A stretch of 64,000 nucleotides of DNA from Allopusillimonas soli (GTDB lineage: Bacteria > Pseudomonadota > Gammaproteobacteria > Burkholderiales > Burkholderiaceae_B). The stretch covers positions 30,974-94,973 of the forward strand of contig NZ_SDQC01000009.1 in assembly GCF_004153445.1 (NCBI RefSeq), written 5' to 3'. Made by a program: the position numbers and the translations under genes. The notes under the pieces are model-generated. The model had not been told where the DNA came from. It searched no databases and saw only the letters and a program-made list of their open reading frames with translations. Shown piece by piece: positions 55,325 through 63,894 of the stretch; within the stretch, counting starts at the first letter, position 1, and every line of letters begins with the position of its first letter.

Positions 55325-55663
55325 GATATATGGACTAAAGCTTTTATCCGGTGCGTGCTCGGGGGCCGTGGCGGGAGCTGCGCGATCCAGGGCACCGGCG
55401 ACGCACATTTTGATTTTGTCGCGAAGCTGAGTATATCCATCTTTGGGCGGGTCCGGATTGACCCGATGGCGAGGGTTTATACCGAGAGCCTGCAGGGACA
55501 AGAGGCTTCTTTTTCTCTTCTTTCGCTGCGGCTTGGATCAAGCGGGGTTTCACTGCGCTGCCAAAAGTATGTGCCCGCATAATGTACAGATGGCAGTGTC
55601 GTGATGCGCATCACGGCGTTGGCGTCGCCATGTGTCCTCGCAGGGCACGAGGAAAAGAACAGG
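55325..55663. other. Intergenic stretch without a recognised gene
   Basis: About 340 bases between the PIG-L gene and the ArsR gene. The only structure noted is the 14-base perfect palindrome at 55601-55614. The PIG-L reading frame stays open to 55501 but without a convincing start codon. Confidence 0.5.
55601..55614. promoter_or_regulatory. Perfect palindrome with CRP-like half-sites
   Basis: GTGATGCGCATCAC is a perfect 14-mer with GTGA-N6-TCAC, the core of CRP/Vfr-type sites, and an ATGCGCAT centre. It is 277 bases upstream of the secreted deacetylase and just past the end of the ArsR gene. Confidence 0.45.
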
Positions 55664-56374
55664 CTATGCAGGTTTGGCAACGCCTTCTTTCGTCATGCCC
55701 AAAGTGCGCTGGAGTGCCATCCATCCTTTGGGAGTGACAACGACAACGCGGGTCGAGTCGGATATTCGAAGCCAGCCCTGCTCGCACAAGGCGGCCATCA
55801 AGCGCGTTCCGAGAGGGCCTGCCAAGTGATGAGTGCGCTCCGTCCAATCCAGGCATTGCCGGGCCAGGCCGCGGCGGCTCGGCGCGATCATTTCGATGTC
55901 CACGCCAATGCCGCTCAGCCATTGCGCACCGGCGGCAGTCACGATGTATTGTTTGTCCTCTGCTGGGCGGATGTAGTCTCGGGCTTGCATGGCATGCGTC
56001 ATGGTCACGCCCACTTTCCCTGCCAGGTGGTCGTAGCAGCGTCGGCAGAACGCAAGTTGCTTGTGCTGAGGACTGAACGCCCTAGGCCGCCCTTTGGCGA
56101 TGGGCCCAATGGCTGCAAGGTGTTCCAGGGTCTGGGCGACGTGGCTGTCCGATAGCCGGTAATAGCGGTGCCGCCCCTGGGTCTCGACGGATATCAGACC
56201 GCCGTCGAGGAGCTTGGCGAGGTGCGCACTGGCAGTCTGCGCTGTCACGCCCGAGGCGCGGGCTAGCTCGCCCGCCGGCAGCGCGCGTCCGTCCGCCAGC
56301 TCCATGAGAATGGTAGCCCGGCTAGGATCGGCGATCAGAAAAGCGGTTTTTGAGACATTGGAAAAGGTGGACAT
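55664..56374 (-). CDS. ArsR-type winged-helix regulator with C-terminal extension
   Basis: A 236-residue regulator. The N-terminal ~95 residues are an ArsR/HTH_20 domain (DPSRATILMELADGRALPAGELARASGVTAQTASAHLAKLLDGGLISVETQGRHRYYRL). The C-terminal half carries FCRRCYDHLAGKVGVTMTHAM and an extra helical region, as in the YczG-like ArsR group. GGGAG precedes the ATG at 56374. It is divergent from an MFS pump gene and probably represses it. Confidence 0.9.
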   Translation of the reverse strand: MSTFSNVSKTAFLIADPSRATILMELADGRALPAGELARASGVTAQTASAHLAKLLDGGLISVETQGRHRYYRLSDSHVAQTLEHLAAIGPIAKGRPRAFSPQHKQLAFCRRCYDHLAGKVGVTMTHAMQARDYIRPAEDKQYIVTAAGAQWLSGIGVDIEMIAPSRRGLARQCLDWTERTHHLAGPLGTRLMAALCEQGWLRISDSTRVVVVTPKGWMALQRTLGMTKEGVAKPA

Positions 56375-56475
56375 GGCAATCTCCCTGTATGAAGACGATG
56401 CTAACTCGTCTTGCGCTTCCACGATTCGGCATGTGTCGAAGCATTGGGCCATATGCCTTTGATACGCTGCATTTC

Positions 56476-57867
56476 ATGCAGCCGAAACCACCCATCCAAC
56501 TTAATCATATTTTAACGATAGACTCCCCGGAGCCGAGGCGCCGGCGTATCCTTGCGCTGACGGCGCTTTGCCTGGCCGTGCTGGTGGCGCAGGTCGATAC
56601 CGCTGTGGTGAATCTGGCGATGCGCAGCATCGGAGATGATCTTGGCGTGGGCATGCGTGCCCTGCAATGGGTGCTGGACAGCTACAACCTCGTCTATGCC
56701 GTGCTGCTGCTGACGGGTGGCCTGGTGGCTGATATTTACGGAAGGCGCCGCGTCTTCGTGATCGGAGCCGCTATTTTCACAGCGGCGTCGCTACTATGCG
56801 CGGTCGCGCCTTCTGCTGCGATCTTGGTCGGGGGGAGGGCGGTAGCCGGGTTGGGAGCGGCTTTGCTTGTACCCGCCTCGCTGGCCATCATTCGTGTGAT
56901 CTGGTGCGATCCGATCGAGCGTGGCAGAGCCTTGGGCATATGGGCGGCATGCAATGGCGTGGCCATGGCGATCGGTCCGACGCTTGGTGGTGTGTTGATC
57001 GAACATTTCGGTTGGCGGAGCATTTTTCTCGTTGTCGTGCCGGTCAGTGCGGCGGCAGCCGTCATGGCAATCGCGTCCATTCCAGAATCTTCGGATCCGC
57101 AGGGACGGCACTTTGATGGCGCTGCGCAGCTATTTGGCGCTTTGGCTCTTGGCGGCCTGGTTCTGGCCGCCATTCAGTCGCATCGGATGCCCAGCATGGC
57201 CGTGGTCGCCTTGGCTGCCGCCGTTCTGGCACTGCTACTGTTTGTACGTGTGGAGGCGCATCGCGGATCGGCTGCGCTGGTGCCGTTGGATATCTTTCGT
57301 TCCCGGACTTTTCGCGGGGCGACGACGGCGACGGCCGGCATGACCTTCGGCATGTATGGCGTGCTGTTTCTACTGCCGCTCGCCTGGCAGGAAACCGGCC
57401 GATTCAGTGTTTTGGGGGCGGGCATTGCCTTGATGCCGATGGCCCTGGTGTTCGTTGTGGTTTCGCCGTTCTCCGGCAGGCTGGCTGAGCGCTATGGCAC
57501 ACGCATCGTTTCGGCCGGCGGCGTCGCCGTCATCGGCGCCGGACTTATACTCATCGGCGCTGAGGCGCATGAGCCGTCGATCGTCATGCAGGAGGCCGGC
57601 TTGGCGCTGACCGGCATCGGTATGGGTCTGGCCACAGGGCCATTGATGGGGTCGGCTGTGGGCGCCGTGACCGCTGCGCGATCAGGGACTGCCAGCGCTT
57701 TGATTAACGTGGCTCGCATGGCGGGAGCGGCTTTTGGCGTGGCGGCGCTAGGCGCCCTATTCGACATGGCACAGGGCGGTGATAGTGGTTTGAGCGTTGC
57801 CATGCTGATGGGTGGCGCTATGCAGTTGGGATGCGCCGCTTATGCTTGGCGCGCACTGTCCTGCTAG
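56476..57867 (+). CDS. DHA2-family MFS transporter
   Basis: A 463-residue efflux-type carrier with 12-14 hydrophobic segments, motif QVDTAVVNLAMRSIGDDLG and motif A variant GGLVADIYGRRRVF. It is divergent from the ArsR-type gene, which suggests coregulation. The start at 56476 has no Shine-Dalgarno; an in-frame ATG further upstream overlaps the promoter region of arsR and is less likely. The substrate is unknown. Confidence 0.88.
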   Translation: MQPKPPIQLNHILTIDSPEPRRRRILALTALCLAVLVAQVDTAVVNLAMRSIGDDLGVGMRALQWVLDSYNLVYAVLLLTGGLVADIYGRRRVFVIGAAIFTAASLLCAVAPSAAILVGGRAVAGLGAALLVPASLAIIRVIWCDPIERGRALGIWAACNGVAMAIGPTLGGVLIEHFGWRSIFLVVVPVSAAAAVMAIASIPESSDPQGRHFDGAAQLFGALALGGLVLAAIQSHRMPSMAVVALAAAVLALLLFVRVEAHRGSAALVPLDIFRSRTFRGATTATAGMTFGMYGVLFLLPLAWQETGRFSVLGAGIALMPMALVFVVVSPFSGRLAERYGTRIVSAGGVAVIGAGLILIGAEAHEPSIVMQEAGLALTGIGMGLATGPLMGSAVGAVTAARSGTASALINVARMAGAAFGVAALGALFDMAQGGDSGLSVAMLMGGAMQLGCAAYAWRALSC

Positions 57868-57869
57868 CG

Positions 57870-58090
57870 GCGCCGGCCTTGGCCTGCGACAGTGCGGCAT
57901 TGCATTCGCCGAATTCCAGCAGAATGCGAGGTTGCAGGTAGGTATCCGTGTTTTCTACCTGGGGTAGCTGACCCGTGTTAATAGCACCATCAGTTGCGAG
58001 ATGCTGATCGTCCTTGCTGATTGATTTGCCCAGCTGGACCTGGTGCGAGGATCCCGTGATTAGAAGACCTGTAAGGGCTTCTAATTGGAG
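57870..58090 (-). pseudogene. Decayed AbiE (AbiEi-AbiEii) remnant
   Basis: The minus-strand frame encodes TGSSHQVQLGKSI (58023-58060), which matches TGSSHQIRLGKLI of the intact AbiEi at 62535-63146. After a short unrelated stretch it encodes VENTDTYLQPRILLEFGECNAAL (57893-57960), which matches VENTDAYLRPSVLIEFGGRNATL of the intact AbiEii. Two pieces of different genes are thus joined by an internal deletion. There is no start codon or catalytic motif. The remnant is directly beyond the tRNA-Gly terminator. Confidence 0.8.
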
Positions 58091-58125
58091 CTTGTGTTCA
58101 ATGAATCGCAGCTGGTTTGAAAAAT

Positions 58126-58157
58126 AAAAAGGCCCGAACCGAAGTTTGAGCCTTTTT
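58126..58157 (-). terminator. Terminator of tRNA-Gly
   Basis: On the minus strand a 14-bp stem with one wobble and one mismatch, closed by a TTCG loop (AAAAAGGCTC ... GGGCCTTTTT), is followed by TATTTTT. Confidence 0.85.
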
Positions 58158-58165
58158 AAAATTCT

Positions 58166-58241
58166 TGGAGCGGGAAACGAGTCTCGAACTCGCGACCTCA
58201 ACCTTGGCAAGGTTGCGCTCTACCAACTGAGCTATTCCCGC
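58166..58241 (-). tRNA. tRNA-Gly (GCC)
   Basis: A complete 76-base cloverleaf with encoded CCA. Anticodon loop CTTGCCAA gives anticodon GCC; acceptor GCGGGAA pairs with TTCCCGC; the T-arm reads GAGTTCGAGACTC. A partial copy of its 3' end occurs at 61346-61369. Confidence 0.97.
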
Positions 58242-58339
58242 ATTTTGCCGTGCGCTGATTGGCACGTTTTTTCCCGCTCATCGTAGTGTGCCAAGCAGGA
58301 AAGAACGGGATCATAGCAGTTTTTCCGTGGTTTGGGAAA

Positions 58340-59053
58340 TCAAGGCTCTGTTGCCCATTGCTGGTAGCCCTGGGCGCGCAGGGTGCACGCGGGGCATTGG
58401 CCGCAGCCATAGCCCCAGGCATGCAGGGTGTCGCGACGGTTCAGATAGCAGGTGTGGGTTTCCGTGCGTATCAGATCCACCAGGGCCTTGCCTCCCAGTT
58501 GTTCCGCCAGTCGCCAGGTATCGGCCTTGTCCAGCCACATCAACGGGGTTTCCAGAGTCAGCGGGCGATCCACGCCCAGGCTCAGCGCCACTTGCAGGGC
58601 CTTGAGGGTATTGTCGCGACAGTCGGGATAGCCAGAGTAGTCGGTTTGCGACATGCCGCCCACAAGCACATTCAGCCCGCGCCGGTAGGCCAGCGCGGCC
58701 GCCAGCGTGAAAAAAAGCAGATTGCGGCCCGGCACAAAAGTGTTGGGCAGGCCATCGGCCTGCATCGCTATCGCCACCTCGTCGGTCATGGCTGAAGAGC
58801 CAAGTTGCGCCAGCGTATTTACATCCAGCAGATGGTTCTCGCCAAGATGGCACGCCCAATCGGTATGCAGTTCTGCAATTCGACGGCGCAATATAAGGCG
58901 GCATTCCAGTTCCGATCGATGGCGCTGGCCGTAATCGAAGCCTAGGGTTTCGACGTGGTTGAACTGTGTCAATGCCCAGGCAAGACAGGTGGTGGAGTCT
59001 TGGCCGCCGGAGAACAGAACCAGTGCGCGGCGGTGCTGCCGGGCCGCGGTCAT
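58340..59053 (-). CDS. queC: 7-cyano-7-deazaguanine synthase
   Basis: QueC makes preQ0 from 7-carboxy-7-deazaguanine, ammonia and ATP for queuosine biosynthesis. The 237-residue protein has the PP-loop [51 protein letters not shown] and the C-terminal zinc cysteines in [22 protein letters not shown]. Its start overlaps the stop of yhhQ by four bases, so the two are translated together under the preQ1 riboswitch. Confidence 0.97.
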   Translation of the reverse strand: MTAARQHRRALVLFSGGQDSTTCLAWALTQFNHVETLGFDYGQRHRSELECRLILRRRIAELHTDWACHLGENHLLDVNTLAQLGSSAMTDEVAIAMQADGLPNTFVPGRNLLFFTLAAALAYRRGLNVLVGGMSQTDYSGYPDCRDNTLKALQVALSLGVDRPLTLETPLMWLDKADTWRLAEQLGGKALVDLIRTETHTCYLNRRDTLHAWGYGCGQCPACTLRAQGYQQWATEP

Positions 59054-59718
59054 GCGCCAGCCAACTGGGCGTCGCGCCGTTTCATGATCCGAATGATGGC
59101 ATTCAGGGCAATACCGTACATGGGCACGAACAGCAGCAGGCTGACAGCCAGCTTGATGACGTAGTCAACCAGCGCTATCTCTGGCCAGTGCTCGGCCATG
59201 AAGGGGTTGTCGCTGCGCCAGAAGGCGATACTGAAGAAGGCAATGGTGTCCAGCGCCTGCCCGAATAGGGAAGATGCCGCCGGTGCTATCCACCACTGGA
59301 TATGGTTGCGGCGCATACGATCGAATACCTGCACGTCCAGCAATTGGCCCAGCACATAGGCGGCGAAGCTGGCGAAGGCAATGCGGAACACAAAGCTGTT
59401 GAAATCGCTCAGGGCGCCAAAGCCGTTGAATCCTCCGTCGTGAAACAACACTGAGACGATATAGGAAGCGACCAGTGCCGGCACCATGGCCTTGGTGATC
59501 ACAATACGCGCCGCCGGCTTGCCGATCAGTCGCACGGTGAGATCGGTGGCCAGAAAAATAAAGGGAAAGCTGAAGGCACCCCAGGTACTGTGAAAGCCCA
59601 ACAGGTCGATGGGCAACTGGACCAGGTAGTTGCTGGAGATGATGACAAGTATGTGAAACGCCACCAGCAGGGCGAGGGAGGACGAAGTTCGCGACTGCAG
59701 AACGGAGGTTGGAGTCAT
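59050..59718 (-). CDS. yhhQ: Queuosine precursor transporter (YhhQ/DUF165)
   Basis: YhhQ imports preQ0/preQ1. The 222-residue membrane protein has six hydrophobic segments and the family patterns [28 protein letters not shown] and [16 protein letters not shown]. It is the first gene of the yhhQ-queC pair. A preQ1-I-type riboswitch lies in its leader and overlaps the Shine-Dalgarno, so uptake and synthesis of the precursor are controlled together. Confidence 0.94.
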   Translation of the reverse strand: MTPTSVLQSRTSSSLALLVAFHILVIISSNYLVQLPIDLLGFHSTWGAFSFPFIFLATDLTVRLIGKPAARIVITKAMVPALVASYIVSVLFHDGGFNGFGALSDFNSFVFRIAFASFAAYVLGQLLDVQVFDRMRRNHIQWWIAPAASSLFGQALDTIAFFSIAFWRSDNPFMAEHWPEIALVDYVIKLAVSLLLFVPMYGIALNAIIRIMKRRDAQLAGA

Positions 59719-59721
59719 GAT

Positions 59722-59756
59722 GCGCCTTTTTGATGAATGGGGTTAGGGAACCCATT
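59722..59756 (-). promoter_or_regulatory. preQ1-I riboswitch controlling yhhQ-queC
   Basis: On the minus strand, stem AATGGG/CCCATT encloses a loop with TTCCC and TAAC, then CATCAAAA and AGG. The order GGGU...UAACCCC, then an A-rich tail with AAGG, matches the minimal class I preQ1 aptamer as known from Thermoanaerobacter. The final AGG can pair with the loop CC and is also the Shine-Dalgarno, nine bases before the yhhQ ATG, which implies translational control. Confidence 0.85.
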
Positions 59757-59866
59757 GAGAGAAATGCGAGCGGACATTGTACGCTGAACCGCAAATCGGG
59801 CGGTATCCGCTACCGGCCATGGATCATGGTAGAGACTGCGAAGTTATTCGGCGGCTCTTGCCGAGT

Positions 59867-60472
59867 CTAGGCATCGTTTCGCATCCACCCCGTCAAGCTC
59901 CAGCGGGGACGGGTGCAAGGCAGCACCGCATGGGGTATCAACGCGCTGCGAAATAACACCATGCGGCCAAAGTGGGGTTGTATGCGCTGTATTTCATGCG
60001 CTGCATCCTGTGGATCATAGAGTACGAGGTCGCCGCCGCCGCTCGCGTCCCAGCTGGGGTTCAGGTAAAGCGTCAGCGATATCTGCCGGAAAGCCTGCCC
60101 TCGATGCTGATCGAAGTGCTTCTGATAGCCGAAGCCCGCATCATAGCGTGCGAAATGGAACTCGGCGCGCTTCAGGCCCAGGAACAAATTGCGATTCAGG
60201 TACTGCTGCAGGGCATGCGCCCATTGGAGGAATGTACGGCAGGGGGGCGCGGCTTTGGACTCATCCAGCCACAGGATGGTGTCGCCACGTATGGACGGCC
60301 TGTGCACTGGCTGGCTCGTCGCTCCCACTTGGGCCGGGCGAAATTCCCCGCGCGCCCAGGCATCGACAGCTGCCTCGTGCAACTGGGAAACCAGAGGCTG
60401 GGGCAGGTGGCTGTCCAGCATGATCCAGCCTTGCTCGGCCAGGCCCTGCAGAATAATGTCGTTGTCATGCAT
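59867..60472 (-). CDS. 2-oxoglutarate-Fe(II) dioxygenase (prolyl-4-hydroxylase-like)
   Basis: A 201-residue non-haem iron hydroxylase of the SM-20/P4H group. Iron ligands are His and Asp in YQKHFDQHRG and the distal His in LIPHAVLP; the 2-oxoglutarate-binding Arg is in RPRWSLTGWMR. Bacterial homologues act on protein side chains or small molecules, and the substrate here is unknown. It is upstream of yhhQ on the same strand but separated by ~110 bases that include the riboswitch. Confidence 0.88.
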   Translation of the reverse strand: MHDNDIILQGLAEQGWIMLDSHLPQPLVSQLHEAAVDAWARGEFRPAQVGATSQPVHRPSIRGDTILWLDESKAAPPCRTFLQWAHALQQYLNRNLFLGLKRAEFHFARYDAGFGYQKHFDQHRGQAFRQISLTLYLNPSWDASGGGDLVLYDPQDAAHEIQRIQPHFGRMVLFRSALIPHAVLPCTRPRWSLTGWMRNDA

Positions 60473-60642
60473 GGAGAGTGCGCTCCGGGCGCACTGGCCG
60501 ACAGATTGTGCAAGCGATCCCGGAAAGGGGCGAGTGCCGGCATCCTGCTGTCGTGGAAGGCAAATGGGAGAAGGATTTTACTGGCGGGGCTGCGGCCGGC
60601 GCCACTGGTTTTTGTTCTTTCGTTGCTGGAGCGCCGCAATGT

Positions 60643-61260
60643 TTAGCGCTGCCCGCCGCCCCGCATCCACTGCAGATAGGCGGAACGGGTCGTTGGGGAA
60701 ACGGAGTCCAGCACTTTCTGATGATTGACTTGATGGCGCCGCATCAATCGCGCGTCGGCGACGATGCGCGATTTGCAGAACCAATGGCAGCTATGCTGCA
60801 GCAGGTACAGTTCTGCCGAGATGTGATAGGCGCGCTTTTTTGCATCCCACTGATTTTCGTTGTCCACCGCGTGCCGCAGGCCGGCCGCATGGATGTGCAG
60901 CAATGCGCGGAAGTCTCGCGTTATCGCGGGAAGAAAGCGTTCGGCATAAGGAATGCAAAACGCAAGTGCGCCCATGCTGGCAGCCTGGACGCTTTCCTTT
61001 TGCATGGCCTCGGCCAGCGTCCGTACTTGTGCGGCCACTGCGCGTTCGGCCTGGGCGAAGTTTTCCAGCACCTGGATCTGGCGCGCTTCAGCTTCCTCAT
61101 GGATGGCGCGAACATAACCCTGCGTCAGCGTCTCCATGTGGCGCTCGAGCTGCAGGCTGGCCAGGTGACGTCCCAGCAGAGCAATGTGCGTGCGCTGATA
61201 ATGCACGCGTAGCGCCTGCCATACTGCGAGGATCATCAACAGGATTAATGCGGTGTCCAT
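60643..61260 (-). CDS. Hypothetical membrane-anchored protein
   Basis: A protein of about 205 residues with one N-terminal membrane helix (MDTALILLMILAVWQALRV) followed by a long helical, probably coiled-coil region (about residues 20-110) and a polar C-terminal part with LYLLQHSCHWFCKSRI. ATG at 61275 is an alternative start. No family is recognised. It lies just inside the boundary to the genomic island. Confidence 0.6.
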   Translation of the reverse strand: MDTALILLMILAVWQALRVHYQRTHIALLGRHLASLQLERHMETLTQGYVRAIHEEAEARQIQVLENFAQAERAVAAQVRTLAEAMQKESVQAASMGALAFCIPYAERFLPAITRDFRALLHIHAAGLRHAVDNENQWDAKKRAYHISAELYLLQHSCHWFCKSRIVADARLMRRHQVNHQKVLDSVSPTTRSAYLQWMRGGGQR

Positions 61261-61307
61261 TGCCACTGTTCCCATGCCGTGCAGCCGCGATTGCCGGCGC
61301 ACAAAAC

Positions 61308-61339
61308 AAATGGCCCAAACCAGGGTTTGGGCCATTTTT
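61308..61339. terminator. Perfect 13-bp hairpin at the island edge
   Basis: AAATGGCCCAAAC (61308-61320) pairs exactly with 61325-61337 around CAGG, with T-runs on both strands. It lies directly before the tRNA-Gly fragment, the place where a tRNA-Gly terminator would be. Confidence 0.85.
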
Positions 61340-61345
61340 ATATTC

Positions 61346-61369
61346 TGGAGCGGGAAACGAGGCTCGACC
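61346..61369 (-). repeat. Partial tRNA-Gly 3' end (attachment-site copy)
   Basis: The minus strand ends with GAGCCTCGTTTCCCGCTCCA, which differs from the intact tRNA-Gly 3' end by one base in the last 20 and by two in the last 24. The rest of the tRNA is absent. This is how integrative elements that target tRNA 3' ends leave one end of the insertion. Confidence 0.75.
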
Positions 61370-61525
61370 TAGTGCCTTAAGTGGTTGTTTCCCAATCACT
61401 TTCTCCGCTGGGATGGTCAGCGAAGGCCTTAATTGTAGCCCTATTTTTCGCCCTCGACGATAAAACTGTCCATCGACTTTCAAGGACATCCAACGGGCGT
61501 CTATCTATCGGCCGCCAGCCGCGGC

Positions 61526-62542
61526 TCATCCTTGACGATTGATTTCCCTCTCCAATGCGGACAAACGCTCGACAATGTGATCGAAAGTCATGGTCTTGCC
61601 GTAGAACATCTGGGCGCCCAGCATGGCCTGGTAGTCCTGCTGCAGCGTACGGAGCAGCGCGGCATCGGGAATCAGCCGCAGGCCACCCACCTGGCACAGT
61701 TCGTAGTGGCTGAACCCGCTGCGGTAGAAGGTCTCTTTGATGTGCAGCACATCGCGCAGCAGCTCGGTATCGGCTAGCGCCTTGCGCCCGACCTCGTGAT
61801 CAGCCAGACGCGCCAGGTCGTACCAATGCCGGGACAGTCGCTCTGCGCCGACGCGCAGGTCGGGACGATGGCACTCGACATGGATCAGCGTGGCTTTTTC
61901 CCAGAATGTGCGCGTCGGCGACAGCACAGCCACCCGGGCACATGGGAACACCAGCTCTGGCACGTGCGCAGCCACATCCGGCATGATCGTCACGGAGTCC
62001 TGCGGCAGCGTGGCATTGCGTCCACCGAACTCGATTAGCACGCTCGGTCGCAGATAGGCGTCTGTGTTCTCTACCGCGCTCGGGTAATACAGCCAGAGCT
62101 TCTCCGCGTCGTCGCTGACCTCGATGGTGACTTCATGCGCGGGGAGCGCTTGCGCCAGCGCTTCTCGCAGGGCCGGCACCAGCTCCTCGAGGACGTGCTT
62201 CACCAAAGCCTCTTTGAGCGCATTGGACAGTTTTTTTCGCTGGTTGTTTGAAAGGCCCACGAGATCAGGGACATCGGTCCCCAGACTTCGATAGTCGACG
62301 GTAACGTCGATGTCCTCGGAAAAACGTTCGATGGCCTGATAGACCTTGGACAGCGATGTGCCGCCCTTGAAGGCCATCGGCTTGCGATTTGGTAGCGCGA
62401 ACAGGGCGCCCAGCGCTTGGCACAGCCAAATGTCTTTTTCCAGAATTTCGGCGCGGCGGCCCAGCACCGGTGCTAGGCCATGCAACAGCTCGGCCTGCTC
62501 GGCCAGGGACAAATCGAAGTAGTGCTGCGTGGATTCAGGCAT
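61526..62542 (-). CDS. abiEii: AbiEii-type nucleotidyltransferase toxin
   Basis: Toxin of the type IV AbiE abortive-infection/toxin-antitoxin system; it is a nucleotidyltransferase that halts growth. The 338-residue protein has the polymerase-beta-like motif FKGGTSLSKVY...RFSEDIDVTVDY (G-S and DxD), plus FWEKATLIHVE and RHWYDLARL. The antitoxin gene lies upstream with an 8-base overlap. It is the intact relative of the remnant at 57870-58090. Confidence 0.93.
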   Translation of the reverse strand: MPESTQHYFDLSLAEQAELLHGLAPVLGRRAEILEKDIWLCQALGALFALPNRKPMAFKGGTSLSKVYQAIERFSEDIDVTVDYRSLGTDVPDLVGLSNNQRKKLSNALKEALVKHVLEELVPALREALAQALPAHEVTIEVSDDAEKLWLYYPSAVENTDAYLRPSVLIEFGGRNATLPQDSVTIMPDVAAHVPELVFPCARVAVLSPTRTFWEKATLIHVECHRPDLRVGAERLSRHWYDLARLADHEVGRKALADTELLRDVLHIKETFYRSGFSHYELCQVGGLRLIPDAALLRTLQQDYQAMLGAQMFYGKTMTFDHIVERLSALEREINRQG

Positions 62543-63146
62543 GGGCCAGTTCGCCTCGCTCGTAGCAGGTCAGGGCTTCCACCATCCAGGCCGGCATCGA
62601 CGCCTTGGCTCTGCTCAGCGTCTCGAACTCGGCTGTAGACAGTTTCTTCGCGATCTGCTTGAACGTGTGTGGCGTGACCTGGCTTCGCCCCAGGTACCAC
62701 AGGGCCGACAGTGCCTGTCCTGCGGGACGGCCGGCCAGCGCCAGCTTGCGCGGCGCCACGTGCTGCAGTCGGACGATCAGTTTGCCGAGCCGGATCTGGT
62801 GCGAGGAGCCTGTGGTCTGAAAAACTGCCTGCGCCGGCATCTGCGTGGACAGTCCCAGGCGCCGTGCGGCTTCTGCCCCATGAATCTCGATCGTCGCCCC
62901 TTCCGCCTCGGCCACAGTCCGCGCCACCTGCTCGGGCGCGGGCATCGATTTAATGCCAAACCGTTCGGTTTTGGGCACGAGATACAAGCCATGACCGATG
63001 CGCTCGATACTGCCCGCCTTGGCCAGCCGCATCAAGGTCTGATCGATGGCCGCGCGCGAACCTAGCCCCACAAACAATGCGGGGGTGAAGGGCTCGCCTG
63101 CGGGTTGCGAGGCGATGCGTTCACGGATGGCTTGGGATGTGCTCAT
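62535..63146 (-). CDS. abiEi: AbiEi-type antitoxin/transcriptional repressor
   Basis: AbiEi proteins combine an N-terminal winged helix that represses the operon with a C-terminal domain needed to neutralise the toxin. The 203-residue protein has FTPALFVGLGSRAAIDQTLMRLAKAGSIERIGHGLYLVPK (helix-turn-helix) and TTGSSHQIRLGKLIVRLQHVAPRK. A strong inverted repeat is located 19 bases upstream, a likely autoregulatory site. Confidence 0.92.
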   Translation of the reverse strand: MSTSQAIRERIASQPAGEPFTPALFVGLGSRAAIDQTLMRLAKAGSIERIGHGLYLVPKTERFGIKSMPAPEQVARTVAEAEGATIEIHGAEAARRLGLSTQMPAQAVFQTTGSSHQIRLGKLIVRLQHVAPRKLALAGRPAGQALSALWYLGRSQVTPHTFKQIAKKLSTAEFETLSRAKASMPAWMVEALTCYERGELAHA

Positions 63147-63164
63147 GGCTGAATTGACCTTAAT

Positions 63165-63193
63165 TGTTAGATATTTTAGTTAAAAATCTAACA
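63165..63193. promoter_or_regulatory. Inverted repeat upstream of abiEi, likely operator
   Basis: TGTTAGAT (63165-63172) pairs with ATCTAACA (63186-63193) around a core with TTTTA and TAAAA. AbiEi antitoxins autorepress through such inverted repeats in their promoters. Confidence 0.7.
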
Positions 63194-63250
63194 TCTGTCA
63201 CCCACCTCGTTCAGGGGCAATACGGGCACCTGGTTCTTTACGCAACGTTC

Positions 63251-63688
63251 GTGTCAGATTTGGTCTATGACGAAAAGCTTGATCTTATCGACACTCCAGC
63301 TTGGGAACTTGATTCTGAACTACTCAGTCTGGCCGCATCAAAGCTGGACCTGGACGAGAGCAAGATTCCCGGCTTTTCACGTTTCAAAAACAAAGTGAAG
63401 TCTGAGGCCACGAAAATGGTCACGTATCTGAAGGAGCGTGCATTTCGTGCTGGTATCCCTTTGAGAGTCGAGCTGATGGATCTGGTCTTCGATTCCCACG
63501 ACGAGTTAGGTCGGACTGCGGAAGCGCATAGCCTTGGCTTTGACCAAAACCGCCTTCATCCTGACATCTACATGAACGAACTGCTCACTGGCATGCGTGT
63601 GATTCATCAAGTACTGCCGGCGCTAATAAAAAAGCTTGGCATTGAAGACGAGTTTGAACTTGATACTTCCGAACTTCGACTCGGCTAG
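63251..63688 (+). CDS. Hypothetical protein, possibly 5'-truncated
   Basis: The reading frame is open from 63164 and encodes a mainly helical, acidic soluble protein (DLVYDEKLDLIDTPAWELDSELLSLAASKLDLDESKIPGF...). The earliest possible start, a TTG at 63164, overlaps the abiE operator and has no ribosome-binding site; GTG at 63251 is used here as a placeholder. Either the true start is weak or the gene lost its 5' end when the AbiE module arrived. Lower GC than the surroundings fits island DNA. Family unknown. Confidence 0.5.
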   Translation: MSDLVYDEKLDLIDTPAWELDSELLSLAASKLDLDESKIPGFSRFKNKVKSEATKMVTYLKERAFRAGIPLRVELMDLVFDSHDELGRTAEAHSLGFDQNRLHPDIYMNELLTGMRVIHQVLPALIKKLGIEDEFELDTSELRLG

Positions 63689-63894
63689 CTGTCAAAAGCC
63701 TGGAACACGAACGACTCAGATTTCGAGCCTCCTTAAGCTATGACTTAGGTCCTATGCTCGTCACAATCCCCGCTCAACTCCAGCAACTATCCGGTAGCCG
63801 ACCCACCCGCATTCTTGTGCCTCAATTGGCGCCTCAAAAACGCTGGCTGTGGGTGGATTTCCGTGGTGCTCGCTGGAATGAAAAAAGGGCCTTT

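Noticed and set aside
57818..58210. 130-codon minus-strand frame as an intact gene
   Set aside because: It begins within tRNA-Gly, runs through its terminator and ends inside the MFS gene; only the AbiE-like middle part is meaningful, so it is listed as a pseudogene.
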